Source of the DNA: Aurantiacibacter xanthus
Lineage (GTDB): Bacteria; Pseudomonadota; Alphaproteobacteria; Sphingomonadales; Sphingomonadaceae
Assembly: GCF_003584015.1 (NCBI RefSeq)
Contig: NZ_QXFM01000064.1
Location: 1-63,115, forward strand
DNA: 63,115 nucleotides
Reading direction: 5' to 3'
Below the pieces are notes generated by a model. It worked only from the letters and a program-made list of their open reading frames with translations, ran no database searches and had not been told where the DNA came from. Below, piece after piece: positions 17,185 through 24,772 of the stretch (positions are counted from its first letter, which is position 1; every line of letters begins with the position of its first letter). Both the position numbers and the translations under genes were made by a program.

Positions 17185-17349
17185 GTCGCCGTCCCCTGAT
17201 ATGTCATTGCAAGCTATCGTAACGATTTATGGGTGCAAGCATATTTGGGATTGTCAGAAAAGTATTGGCAAGCCGACACCGGCAATGCGGCCCTCGAACG
17301 GGGCGCCTTGCGGCGGTTAGTCGCGTGACATTGTCATGAAGAAATAAAA

Positions 17350-17426
17350 TGGTCGGGGAGAGAGGATTCGAACCTCCGGCCCCTGCCTCCCGAAGACAGT
17401 GCTCTACCAGGCTGAGCTACTCCCCG
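17350..17426 (-). tRNA. tRNA-Pro (anticodon CGG)
   Basis: A 77-base cloverleaf on the minus strand. The acceptor stem is CGGGGAG/CTCCCCG with discriminator A and a genomically encoded CCA. The D stem is GCTC/GAGC, the anticodon stem CTGTC/GGCAG with loop TTCGGGA (anticodon CGG), and the T arm GGAGG-TTCGAAT-CCTCT. Starting with C1 and pairing to G72 is usual for bacterial tRNA-Pro. Confidence 0.95.
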
Positions 17427-17466
17427 ACCGGAGCCAACAGACGTTGTGCTGTAAGGCAGGAGCGCG

Positions 17467-17495
17467 CCTATATGCAGGCTCGGCAATGCACGCAA
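17467..17495 (-). promoter_or_regulatory. Probable sigma-70 promoter of tRNA-Pro
   Basis: On the minus strand, TTGCGT (17495-17490) and TATAGG (17472-17467) are separated by exactly 17 bases. The -10 hexamer lies about 40 bases upstream of the tRNA 5' end. Confidence 0.55.
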
Positions 17496-17803
17496 GCGCT
17501 TTGTTACGCAATTCGCCAGAGATCTGCGGGCAATGCGGCCTTTCTCCTTGGCGAGGCAGCCGAAAACCTCCTTCGCCATTTCGCACCGCAAGGCCGTTCT
17601 CCCTGATCCCGGCGCTGAGCCTCAGGCGAATCGTCTGCCGTTCCGCTGCCTGCGATTAGCCGCTGTGGCAGCTGTCCGGTCTGGCTCGGGTGCGGGCATG
17701 CCGGTTGCAATCACCCTCTGACATGGCGCAAGGGTTCTGGCACTCTCGGCACCTCGGACATGCAACGTGTTCGCCGCGCACGAGTATCTAGTCAGGAGCG
17801 ATT
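17496..17803. other. Gene-free gap between tRNA-Pro and the epimerase gene
   Basis: Apart from the tRNA promoter at its left edge and AGGAG before the epimerase start at its right edge, I see no supported gene, hairpin with T tract or repeat here. Short open frames in it lack ribosome binding sites and recognisable sequence. Confidence 0.5.
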
Positions 17804-18802
17804 ATGCGGGTTTTGATCACAGGTGCGGCCGGGTTTATCGGGGCCGAACTGGCCATGCGCCTGCTGGCCCGTGGCGACCATGTGATCGGCGTCGACAACT
17901 TCAACGACTACTACGAGCCTTCCCTCAAATACGCCCGGCGCGACCGCTGGCTGGCCGCAGGCGGCGACCGCGCGAAAAGCCTGACGCTCGACTTTGCCGA
18001 TCACGCTCAGCTCGAACGTGCGCTCGAAGACGAACAGTTCGACCGCATCGTCCATCTCGGCGCGCAGGCCGGTGTGCGCTATTCGCTCGAGAACCCGCAC
18101 GCCTATGCGCAGTCGAACCTCGTCGGCCATCTCAACATGCTGGAGATCGCGCGCCACCGGCAGCTCGATCACATGGTCTATGCCAGTTCGTCGTCGGTCT
18201 ATGGCGGCAACGCCAAGCTGCCTTTCGCGGTGGAGGACCGGGTCGACCACCCGCTCAGCCTCTATGCCGCCACCAAGAAGGCCGACGAGCTGATGAGCGA
18301 GACCTACGCTCACCTCTACCGCCTGCCGCAGACGGGCCTGCGCTTCTTCACTGTCTACGGCCCCTGGGGGCGGCCCGACATGATGATGTGGATATTCACC
18401 CGCAAGATCCTCGCGGGCGAGCCGATTCCGGTGTTCAATCACGGCGAGATGTTCCGCGACTTCACCTTTATCGACGATATCGTGACCGGTGTCGTGGCGA
18501 GCCTCGACAACCCGCCTGCCGACGATGGCGCCGTAAAGCCGGGTGGCAGCGTGAAGCCTCATGCGCTCTACAACATCGGCAACCACCGCAGCGAGCACCT
18601 GATGAAGGTGATCGGCCTGCTGGAAGAGGCTTGCGGGCGCAAGGCCATGATCGACATGCAGCCGATGCAGAACGGCGACGTCGAGCGGACCTTCGCCGAT
18701 ATCGACGCGATCCGGCAGGATCTCGGCTATCAACCGACCACCAGCATCGAGGCGGGCGTGCCTGCCTTCGTGCAGTGGTTCCGCGACTATCACAGGATCT
18801 GA
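17804..18802 (+). CDS. NAD-dependent epimerase, UDP-glucuronate 4-epimerase-like
   Basis: A 332-aa extended short-chain dehydrogenase. The NAD-binding GAAGFIG is at 7-13, the HLGAQAGVRYSLENP segment near 84-98, the catalytic Ser in YASSSSVYGG near 126-135, and the YxxxK pair in LYAATKKADE near 152-161. TVYGPWGRPDM and MFRDFTFIDD follow. AGVRYS, YGPWGRPDM and RDFTFIDD are typical of UDP-glucuronate/galacturonate 4-epimerases (LpsL, WbnF, CapI type) used for surface polysaccharide precursors. AGGAG lies 6 bases before ATG. It stands 15 bases before thyA, which is probably read from the same promoter; no other polysaccharide gene is near. Sugar specificity is inferred. Confidence 0.88.
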   Translation: MRVLITGAAGFIGAELAMRLLARGDHVIGVDNFNDYYEPSLKYARRDRWLAAGGDRAKSLTLDFADHAQLERALEDEQFDRIVHLGAQAGVRYSLENPHAYAQSNLVGHLNMLEIARHRQLDHMVYASSSSVYGGNAKLPFAVEDRVDHPLSLYAATKKADELMSETYAHLYRLPQTGLRFFTVYGPWGRPDMMMWIFTRKILAGEPIPVFNHGEMFRDFTFIDDIVTGVVASLDNPPADDGAVKPGGSVKPHALYNIGNHRSEHLMKVIGLLEEACGRKAMIDMQPMQNGDVERTFADIDAIRQDLGYQPTTSIEAGVPAFVQWFRDYHRI

Positions 18803-18817
18803 CGCGAGGAGCGTGCA

Positions 18818-19744
18818 ATGAGCCATCCCGAGCAGCAATATCTCGATCTTATGCGCCGTATCTGGACCGAGGGCGACGAGCGCATCGATCGTACCGGCGT
18901 GGGCACCCGTTCGGTGTTCGGCCCGCAGCTGCGCTTCGATCTCGGTGACAAGCGGGTGCCGCTGCTGACCACCAAGCGGGTGTTCTGGAAGGCCGCGGCG
19001 CGCGAGATGCTGTGGTTCCTCACCGGCGAGACAAATATCCGCCCGCTGCTTGAGCAGAAGGTGACGATCTGGACGGATTGGCCGCTGGCGAAATACCGCA
19101 AGGCGACCGGCGATGAAATCTCGCAGGAAGCGTTCGAAGCGCGGATCGTGGCCGATGCCGGGTTTGCCGCCGAATGGGGCGATCTGGGGCCTGTCTACGG
19201 CAAGCAGTGGGTCGACTGGCCCACCTACGAGGCGCAGGCCGACGGTACCTATCGCAGCGGGCCGGGGATCAACCAGGTGGCGCTGCTGGTGGAGGGGCTG
19301 AAGAGCAACCCGGGTGGGCGCCGCCACATTGTCGAGGGCTGGAACGTCGCGGAGTTGGACCGGATGGCGCTGCCGCCGTGCCACAAGACCTATCAGTTTC
19401 ATGTCGGGGCAGGGGGCACGCGGCTCAACTGCCAGCTGTATCAGCGCAGCTGCGACGTGGCGCTGGGTCTGCCGTTCAACCTGTTCGGGGCGGCGCTGCT
19501 GACGCGCATGGTGGCGCAGCAGGTCGGGCTGGAGCCGGGCGAGCTGGTCTGGACCGGCGGTGACACGCACCTCTACCTCAATCACGGGGAGCTTATCGAC
19601 GCACAGCTGTCGCGCGTGCCCGAGGGCGAGCCGACATTGGCGATTCTGCGCAGGCCCGAATCTATCTTCGACTACCGAATCGAGGATTTCGAGGTTCGCG
19701 ACTATGTGCCGCAGGGCCGCCTGACCGCGCCGGTCGCGGTGTAA
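18818..19744 (+). CDS. thyA: Thymidylate synthase
   Basis: A 308-aa thymidylate synthase that methylates dUMP to dTMP with methylene-tetrahydrofolate and yields dihydrofolate. The nucleophile is C188 in ALPPCHK. The phosphate-binding RTGVGTRS is near 25-32, the folate-facing WFLTGETNI near 66-74, and the Q-R-S-x-D-VALGLPFN stretch near 210-223. There is an insert near 90-118 relative to the short E. coli-type enzyme, as in other forms of about 300 aa. ATG follows GAGGAGCG closely. Downstream come the tRNA-Asp promoter and tRNA. Confidence 0.97.
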   Translation: MSHPEQQYLDLMRRIWTEGDERIDRTGVGTRSVFGPQLRFDLGDKRVPLLTTKRVFWKAAAREMLWFLTGETNIRPLLEQKVTIWTDWPLAKYRKATGDEISQEAFEARIVADAGFAAEWGDLGPVYGKQWVDWPTYEAQADGTYRSGPGINQVALLVEGLKSNPGGRRHIVEGWNVAELDRMALPPCHKTYQFHVGAGGTRLNCQLYQRSCDVALGLPFNLFGAALLTRMVAQQVGLEPGELVWTGGDTHLYLNHGELIDAQLSRVPEGEPTLAILRRPESIFDYRIEDFEVRDYVPQGRLTAPVAV

Positions 19745-19778
19745 TTTCAATGGTCTGCAAAAAGTCTGGAAATGTGCG

Positions 19779-19807
19779 TTGACAGCCCGGAAACGGTGGC
19801 CTAGAGG
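19779..19807 (+). promoter_or_regulatory. Sigma-70 promoter of tRNA-Asp
   Basis: A consensus TTGACA (19779-19784) and TAGAGG (19802-19807) are separated by 17 bases, about 36 bases before the tRNA. It is the best housekeeping promoter visible in the window. Confidence 0.75.
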
Positions 19808-19842
19808 CGCGCTTCCCAAGAGGCGCTGCCGCCGCAAAATGC

Positions 19843-19919
19843 GCGGGTGTAGCTCAGTTGGTTAGAGTATCGGCCTGTCACGCCGAGGGTCGCGGGTTCG
19901 AGTCCCGTCACTCGCGCCA
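19843..19919 (+). tRNA. tRNA-Asp (anticodon GTC)
   Basis: A 77-base cloverleaf. The acceptor GCGGGTG pairs with CACTCGC (one G-T pair), with discriminator G and encoded CCA. The D arm is GCTC-AGTTGGTTA-GAGT, the anticodon arm TCGGC-CTGTCAC-GCCGA gives anticodon GTC, and the T arm is CGGG-TTCGAGT-CCCG. Confidence 0.95.
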
Positions 19920-19951
19920 CTTGGGACTTTCCTTTGATAAGAAGGGCTATG

Positions 19952-19977
19952 AGGGCGGCCTTCGGGTCGCCCTTTTT
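19952..19977 (+). terminator. Rho-independent terminator of tRNA-Asp
   Basis: AGGGCGGCC and GGTCGCCCT pair around a TTCG tetraloop and run straight into TTTTT, 32 bases after the tRNA. This is a textbook intrinsic terminator. Confidence 0.85.
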
Positions 19978-20101
19978 GCGTTATGGGCAGGGTGAGCCTG
20001 GGGCGGCATGGTCGTCTGACTTGTTTCGGGCAGTGGCAGTGAGTTCTGCAATGTCAGGGATGGGGTGGTAAGCCGCCAATTGGTATGAGACGCTTGCAGC
20101 C

Positions 20102-20623
20102 ATGAGCTACCGAACTCGAAATCTCTTTCGCACCATCAGCGCATTGATTGCGGTTCCGGCATTCGTGGCATGCGATAATCGAGTGCCTCGAATGTCGGAG
20201 GAAGAGATAGCTGAACTAAAAGCACTCTCTCCCGGCATGACTACCGACTGCGTAGAGAAAGCGCGTTTCGGGGGACTTAATGCAATCAGCAGCCTCTCCG
20301 TGGAGCAATGCTTCGATATGGCTCCCGCTCGAAGATGGCGAGGGCTGTGGCGAAATGACTTCGAGGGTTCGCGGTTTTGTCCCGAACCGATGCAGGAGTG
20401 CGGCTACGACGCGCCCGGCGATGACGTATGGCTGTCGTATTCCGAGAGCTTGCAGCCGCCACCGTCATGGCCACAGGTAGGCTCTGGCGGAATGTATGAA
20501 GTGGAGTTCGTCGGCCGACGGACCGCAAAAAGAGGTCATTATGCTCATTCCGGATCGTCAGACCATGAACTTGTCGTTGATCGGGTCATTTCAATTCGGC
20601 CTTTGCTGGCACCTAAAAACTAA
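20102..20623 (+). CDS. Hypothetical lipoprotein
   Basis: A 173-aa protein that I do not recognise by name. The N terminus (NLFRTISALIAVPAFVAC) is a signal peptide ending in a lipobox-like FVAC, so Cys24 is likely lipidated. The mature part is polar, with four further Cys and several Trp, and a C-terminal block (MYEVEFVGRRTAKRGHYAHSG) that looks conserved in character. Base composition is visibly less GC-rich than the flanking genes. It sits alone between the tRNA-Asp terminator and the convergent DUF2842 gene. Function unknown. Confidence 0.7.
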   Translation: MSYRTRNLFRTISALIAVPAFVACDNRVPRMSEEEIAELKALSPGMTTDCVEKARFGGLNAISSLSVEQCFDMAPARRWRGLWRNDFEGSRFCPEPMQECGYDAPGDDVWLSYSESLQPPPSWPQVGSGGMYEVEFVGRRTAKRGHYAHSGSSDHELVVDRVISIRPLLAPKN

Positions 20624-20695
20624 TGGCAGAAAAGGGTCGTTTTAAGTCGGTCGGCTTTCAGCGCGAATAGCCTAAAAACCGTCGATTAGCGTTGT

Positions 20696-20911
20696 TCACC
20701 CCCAGCGCCCGGTCTCCATCCAGATCAGGAAGCGCCGCAGCGGCAGCAGCCACACCAACCCCAGCACGATGTAAACCGGCGTTTGCAGCAGTGCGTGCCA
20801 GCCGCCGATCAGTTCGGGCACATAGCGGGCCACCACGACGCAATAGATCGCAATGGCAATGGTCAGGCCGATCACGCCTGCTGGGATGCGCCAGGTTGGC
20901 TCGGTGCGCAT
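20696..20911 (-). CDS. DUF2842 small membrane protein
   Basis: A 71-aa protein with two transmembrane helices (about 12-32 and 43-62) and a short conserved end (LPLRRFLIWMETGRWG), matching the alphaproteobacterial DUF2842 family of unknown function. Its ATG overlaps the stop codon of the upstream 5-formyl-THF cyclo-ligase gene by one base (TGATG), so the two are translationally coupled. Confidence 0.8.
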   Translation of the reverse strand: MRTEPTWRIPAGVIGLTIAIAIYCVVVARYVPELIGGWHALLQTPVYIVLGLVWLLPLRRFLIWMETGRWG

Positions 20912-21495
20912 CAGAACGGCCCGTAGATGCGGGTGGAGGTGACGATGGCCTTCAGCGGCATGTCGTGGTCCTCAACCGGTAGCTCGTCGACGCGCTGGAT
21001 GTCCCAGGCCATGCCGATGGCCATGGTGTCCGGGTGTGCGGCCAGCCAGCGGTCGTAAAAGCCGCCGCCTTGCCCCAGTCGGTCGCCATCGGCGGTGAAG
21101 CCCACCAGCGGCATGAACAGTACCTCGGGCACGACGACAGGCGCATCCTCGGCGGGCTGGCGCAGGCCGAGCGGTCCGGCGACGAGGTCGCTTTCCTCGT
21201 AAGGGTCGGTGTGGAGGTGAAATGTCATCGGCTGGTCGAGCGTGGTGACGCGGGGCAGGGCGATGGGGTGGCCGCGCTCGTGGAAGAAGCGGATATAGCC
21301 ACCCGCCGGAGCTTCGCCCGGATCGGCGCGGTAAAGCCCGATGGTGGCGCCCTCAGGCACCATGTCGAGCACCGGGGCGGGCGGGCGTGCAAAGACCAGC
21401 GCGGAAACCTCGCGCGGAAGCGCGGCGGCGTGGTCGCGGCGGGCCTTGCGCAGCTCTTTGCGCAGCGCGGCTTTCTGTTCGGCTATCGTGGCCAC
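20911..21495 (-). CDS. 5-formyltetrahydrofolate cyclo-ligase
   Basis: A 194-aa enzyme that uses ATP to convert 5-formyl-THF to 5,10-methenyl-THF in the cytoplasm. Basic N-terminal residues (KAALRKELRKARRDHAA) and the C-terminal GQGGGFYDRWLA loop are the family's nucleotide and folate binding marks; PEVLFMPLVGFTADGDRLG precedes the latter. It lies downstream of zapA and a 6S RNA gene on the same strand, the arrangement known from many proteobacteria (ygfA in E. coli). Confidence 0.92.
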   Translation of the reverse strand: MATIAEQKAALRKELRKARRDHAAALPREVSALVFARPPAPVLDMVPEGATIGLYRADPGEAPAGGYIRFFHERGHPIALPRVTTLDQPMTFHLHTDPYEESDLVAGPLGLRQPAEDAPVVVPEVLFMPLVGFTADGDRLGQGGGFYDRWLAAHPDTMAIGMAWDIQRVDELPVEDHDMPLKAIVTSTRIYGPF

Positions 21496-21522
21496 CTTGA
21501 AATCCCGTTCTGTACCCTCGGC

Positions 21523-21724
21523 CCGCTCATCCTGAACTTGTCGAAGGATTGTCCTTGTTCACTCACCAATGCGCATGAAGGAAAGACGGCCCTTCGACAA
21601 GGTTCCCCGCGCCTTGCCTTATTGCTCTCCGTCCGCTCATCCTGAGCTTGTCGAAGGATTGCCCTTTTTGCTCACCGGGCGCGCTAAAAGGAAAGCAGCC
21701 CTTCGACAGGCTCAGGGCGAGCGG
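21523..21724. repeat. Paired dispersed palindromic elements
   Basis: Two near-identical 28-base cores begin CCGCTCATCCTGA and end TCGAAGGATT, at 21523-21550 and 21633-21660. Each is followed by an inverted partner starting GCCCTTCGACA (21589 and 21698-21724). Another copy of the partner lies between nuoJ and nuoK at 44121-44147. The arrangement is that of a BIME/REP-like mobile palindrome. No coding sequence is supported in this stretch. Confidence 0.75.
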
Positions 21725-21745
21725 GTTTGTGGGGGTGAACTCACC

Positions 21746-21850
21746 GCGCTCAAGCAGCGCAGCGATAGCGCGAGAATCCCGCGCTCAAGCAGCGAAGTGG
21801 TAGCGCGAAAATCGCGCACTCAAGCAGCGAAGCGGTAGCGCGAAAATCAA
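21746..21850. repeat. Three 35-bp tandem repeats beside the 6S RNA
   Basis: Three direct units of exactly 35 bases (21746-21780, 21781-21815, 21816-21850) share the core CTCAAGCAGCG...TAGCGCGA.AATC with few differences. They end at the 3' end of the 6S RNA gene. Units abut without spacers, so this is a tandem array and not CRISPR. Confidence 0.85.
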
Positions 21851-22010
21851 GTGGCGGAACCATCATGGGTCGTTTGCCGCGAAATCCTCTGACGCCTTCA
21901 CGTCAGGTGGGCGCCGTATATCCGGAACCAGGGTTCCAGTAGGGACAGCTCCCTTGGATTGCTTATAGCCTCAGGGATGTTCATGGGCTCGTGCCGGACA
22001 GTCCCGCCAC
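21851..22010 (-). ncRNA. ssrS: 6S RNA
   Basis: A 160-base minus-strand region between zapA and 5-formyl-THF cyclo-ligase. Its ends, GTGGCGG (22010-22004) and CCGCCAC (21857-21851), form a perfect closing stem. The interior can fold into a long interrupted hairpin with a purine-rich central part and GGAACC...GGTTCC pairing. Length, location and closing stem all fit alphaproteobacterial 6S RNA, which mimics an open promoter and sequesters sigma-70 RNA polymerase in stationary phase. No reading frame competes for the region. Confidence 0.85.
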
Positions 22011-22017
22011 CCCCTAT

Positions 22018-22323
22018 CTAGGATGCTTGCCCGGCATTCTCAAGCTGTCCCGCCAGCGCTTCGAGCCGCGCAGCGGTCGCTTCGTAGTCCTGCGCCAGCG
22101 CTTCCTCGGCGGCGCGGGCGCGTTCGGTCGCTTCCTGCGTCTCGTCGGCAAGCAGCAAGGCGGCATAGAGCAGCATCCGCGCTTCGGGCTGAGCGGCGGT
22201 GTTGCCCATGCCGGCAATCTTGCTCTCGATCAGCGCGCCAAGCCGCTCGACATGCGCTTCCTCGCCCGCACCGCAGGCGACGGTGTACTGCCGCCCGGAG
22301 ATGGTGATGGTCACGTTGCTCAT
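22018..22323 (-). CDS. zapA: Cell division protein ZapA
   Basis: A 101-aa FtsZ-ring stabiliser. The N-terminal VTITISGRQYTVACGAGEEAHVERLGALIESKI is the ZapA globular head, and the C-terminal half is an Ala/Glu-rich coiled coil that forms tetramers bridging FtsZ filaments. Its ATG overlaps the stop of the preceding small coiled-coil gene (ATGA). The 6S RNA gene follows 8 bases after the stop. Confidence 0.9.
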   Translation of the reverse strand: MSNVTITISGRQYTVACGAGEEAHVERLGALIESKIAGMGNTAAQPEARMLLYAALLLADETQEATERARAAEEALAQDYEATAARLEALAGQLENAGQAS

Positions 22324-22559
22324 TCTGAGGGGCTCTCTGAAGCCTCGGGCTCTTCGTAATTGTCAGGGTCAAGCCGGGTGATCAGCATGTCGAGCCCGGC
22401 CAGCGCTTCCTCGGCCTCGGCGCGCAAGGCGTTGTAGCGCGCCTCCAGCTCGGGGTCGCCCATCTGGCGCGCGCCTGCAAGTTTGCCTGCGGCGGCCTCG
22501 ATCCGGGCCGCAGCCGCCTCGATCCGGGCCTTTGCCTGCGCGATGCGATCACCTTCCAT
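22320..22559 (-). CDS. Small coiled-coil protein coupled to zapA
   Basis: A 79-aa acidic, Ala/Glu-rich protein predicted to be one continuous helix (residues 5-62) with an acidic tail (DPDNYEEPEASESPSE). ATG 22559 is preferred because an extended frame up to 22721 runs into a low-complexity basic leader. The four-base overlap with zapA implies co-translation. Its position resembles small ZapA-partner or ZapB-like coiled-coil genes, but I do not recognise a named family; a role in division is inferred only. Confidence 0.75.
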   Translation of the reverse strand: MEGDRIAQAKARIEAAAARIEAAAGKLAGARQMGDPELEARYNALRAEAEEALAGLDMLITRLDPDNYEEPEASESPSE

Positions 22560-22681
22560 TAACTCTATATAGCCGTCGAAGCGGGGCCTAGGCAAAGGTC
22601 TGCGGTGCAAATATGTGAATAATCGGAAGCTGCGGGTGAGCCTCCTTGCGGGACGGCTGGCCCGGCTGCGCTTGACGAGGG

Positions 22682-22703
22682 GGCTGTGTCTGCTCACACA
22701 GCC
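22682..22703 (+). other. Hairpin in the zapA/tkt divergent promoter region
   Basis: GGCTGTGT and ACACAGCC pair perfectly around a 6-base loop, 57 bases before tkt. It lies in the 200-base divergent gap and is not followed by T residues, so an operator or leader structure is more likely than a terminator. Confidence 0.4.
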
Positions 22704-22759
22704 GCCATCCGATTCGGCCACCTTTGTCTTTGGGCCAGAACCAACCGGGGAATTAGCGA

Positions 22760-24757
22760 ATGAGCGAGCAGGAAGTCAGCTTCACGGACATGGCCAACGC
22801 CATCCGCGCGCTGTCGATGGACGCGGTCGAGGCCGCCAATATTGGTCACCCCGGCATGCCGATGGGCATGGCCGATGTCGCCACCGTTCTCTATTCCGAC
22901 TTCCTCAAGTACGATCCCGCCGATCCTTCATGGCCCGACCGCGACCGCTTCGTGCTGTCGGCGGGCCATGGCTCGATGCTGATCTATTCGCTGCTCTGGC
23001 TGACCGGCTACGACTCGCCGACGCTCGATGACATCAAGAACTTCCGCCAGCTCGGCAGCCCCTGCGCCGGGCACCCGGAGAACTTCCTGATCGACGGCGT
23101 CGAATGCACCACCGGCCCGCTCGGGCAGGGCCTCGCGATGGGCGTCGGAATGGCGCTGGCCGAGCGGCACCTCAACGCCAGGTTCGGCAACGAGGTGATC
23201 GACCACAAGACCTGGGTGCTGGCGGGCGACGGCTGCCTGATGGAAGGCATCAACCACGAGGCGATCGGCCTTGCCGGTCACCTCAAGCTCGGCAACCTCA
23301 ACGTGCTGTGGGACGACAACAACGTCACCATCGACGGCAAGGTCGGCCTGTCCTCTTCCGAAGACGTGCTGGCCCGCTATCAGGCGACCGGCTGGCACAC
23401 CACCAGCTGCGATGGCCACGATCCGGCCGACATCAAGCGCGCGCTGGCCGAGGCGGCTGCCGATCCGCGTCCGTCGATCGTCGCCTGCAAGACCGTGATC
23501 GGCAAGGGCGCGCCCAACAAGCAGGGCACCTCCGGCATTCACGGCTCGCCGCTCGGCGCTGACGAGATCGCCGCCGCCCGCGTCGAGCTGAACTGGCCGC
23601 ATGCGCCTTTCGTAATCCCTGATGAAATCGTCTCGACCTGGCGTGCCGTGGGCGGCAAGGGCGCCGAAACGCGCCGTGCCTGGGAAGACCGTCTCGCCCA
23701 GAGCGGCAAGAAGGACGCGCTTGCCGCGCAGCTCGCCTCGGTGGCCGACAAGGCCGCGCCCGCGCTGCAGGATCACATCCGCGCGCTTGCTGCCGAGCCG
23801 CCCAAGGTCGCCAGCCGCAAGGCCAGCGAAATGGCGCTCGGCCCGCTGACCGAGCAGATCGAGCAGCTGATCGGCGGCAGCGCCGACCTCACCGGCTCGA
23901 ACAACACCAAGACCAAGGCCACGACCCCGCTCACCGCCGAGGATTATGCGGGCCGTTACGTCTATTACGGCATCCGCGAGTTCGGCATGGCGGCGGCGAT
24001 GAACGGGATGTATCTCCATGGCGGCGTGCTGCCCTATGGCGGCACCTTCCTGATCTTCTCCGACTATGCCCGCAACGCGATCCGCCTTTCGGCGCTGCAG
24101 AAGGCCGGGGTGGTCTATGTGCTGACGCATGACAGCATCGGCCTTGGCGAGGACGGCCCGACCCACCAGCCGGTCGAGCAGGTCATGAGCCTGCGCCTGA
24201 TCCCGAACCTCAACGTGTTCCGCCCTGCCGACGCCATCGAGACGGCGGAATGCTGGGCGCTCGCGCTGCAGACGCCCGCCACGCCCTCGGTGCTGGCGCT
24301 GTCGCGTCAGAACCTGCCACCGGTGCGCGGCGAGGGCGATGCCGAGTGGACCCCGGCCAGCAACCGCTCGGCCAAGGGCGCCTATCGCCTCAAGGCTGCT
24401 GACGCCGCGCGCAAGGTGGTGCTGATTGCCACCGGCTCGGAAGTGGCCGTCGCGCTCGACACCGCCAAGGCGCTCGAAGCGCAGGGCATCGGCGCCGACG
24501 TGGTCAGCGCGCCGTGTCTCGATCTGTTCGGCGCGCAAGACGCGGCCTATCAGGACGAGCTGCTGCCCGCCGATGCACTGATCGTCTCGGTCGAGGCGGG
24601 CGTGACGCAAGGGTGGGAACGCTACACGGGCAGGAACGGCCTCAACATCGGGCTCGACCGTTTCGGCGCTTCGGCTCCGGCGGAAACGCTGTTCGCGCAT
24701 TTCGGCTTCACTGCGGACAAGATCGTCCCGCAGATCATCAACAAATTGAACGCATAA
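22760..24757 (+). CDS. tkt: Transketolase
   Basis: A 665-aa thiamine-diphosphate enzyme that moves two-carbon ketol units in the pentose phosphate pathway. The ThDP/Mg motif runs from GDG at 156-158 to NN at 187-188. His30 and the GHPG...TTGPLGQG substrate and cofactor loops are visible. The pyrimidine domain has REFGMAAAMNGM and DSIGLGEDGPTHQP, and a C-terminal domain follows. It is the first gene of a block followed at 15 bases by gapA, then pgk and aldolase, grouping the carbon core in one probable operon. Confidence 0.96.
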   Translation: MSEQEVSFTDMANAIRALSMDAVEAANIGHPGMPMGMADVATVLYSDFLKYDPADPSWPDRDRFVLSAGHGSMLIYSLLWLTGYDSPTLDDIKNFRQLGSPCAGHPENFLIDGVECTTGPLGQGLAMGVGMALAERHLNARFGNEVIDHKTWVLAGDGCLMEGINHEAIGLAGHLKLGNLNVLWDDNNVTIDGKVGLSSSEDVLARYQATGWHTTSCDGHDPADIKRALAEAAADPRPSIVACKTVIGKGAPNKQGTSGIHGSPLGADEIAAARVELNWPHAPFVIPDEIVSTWRAVGGKGAETRRAWEDRLAQSGKKDALAAQLASVADKAAPALQDHIRALAAEPPKVASRKASEMALGPLTEQIEQLIGGSADLTGSNNTKTKATTPLTAEDYAGRYVYYGIREFGMAAAMNGMYLHGGVLPYGGTFLIFSDYARNAIRLSALQKAGVVYVLTHDSIGLGEDGPTHQPVEQVMSLRLIPNLNVFRPADAIETAECWALALQTPATPSVLALSRQNLPPVRGEGDAEWTPASNRSAKGAYRLKAADAARKVVLIATGSEVAVALDTAKALEAQGIGADVVSAPCLDLFGAQDAAYQDELLPADALIVSVEAGVTQGWERYTGRNGLNIGLDRFGASAPAETLFAHFGFTADKIVPQIINKLNA

Positions 24758-24772
24758 GCAGGAGTTCTTACC

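Noticed and set aside
17349-17606. Short frames overlapping tRNA-Pro on both strands
   Set aside because: They read through the tRNA gene and a non-coding gap and have no protein features.
21746-21850. Possible CRISPR array
   Set aside because: Units are contiguous with no spacers and no cas genes are present, so it is a tandem repeat.
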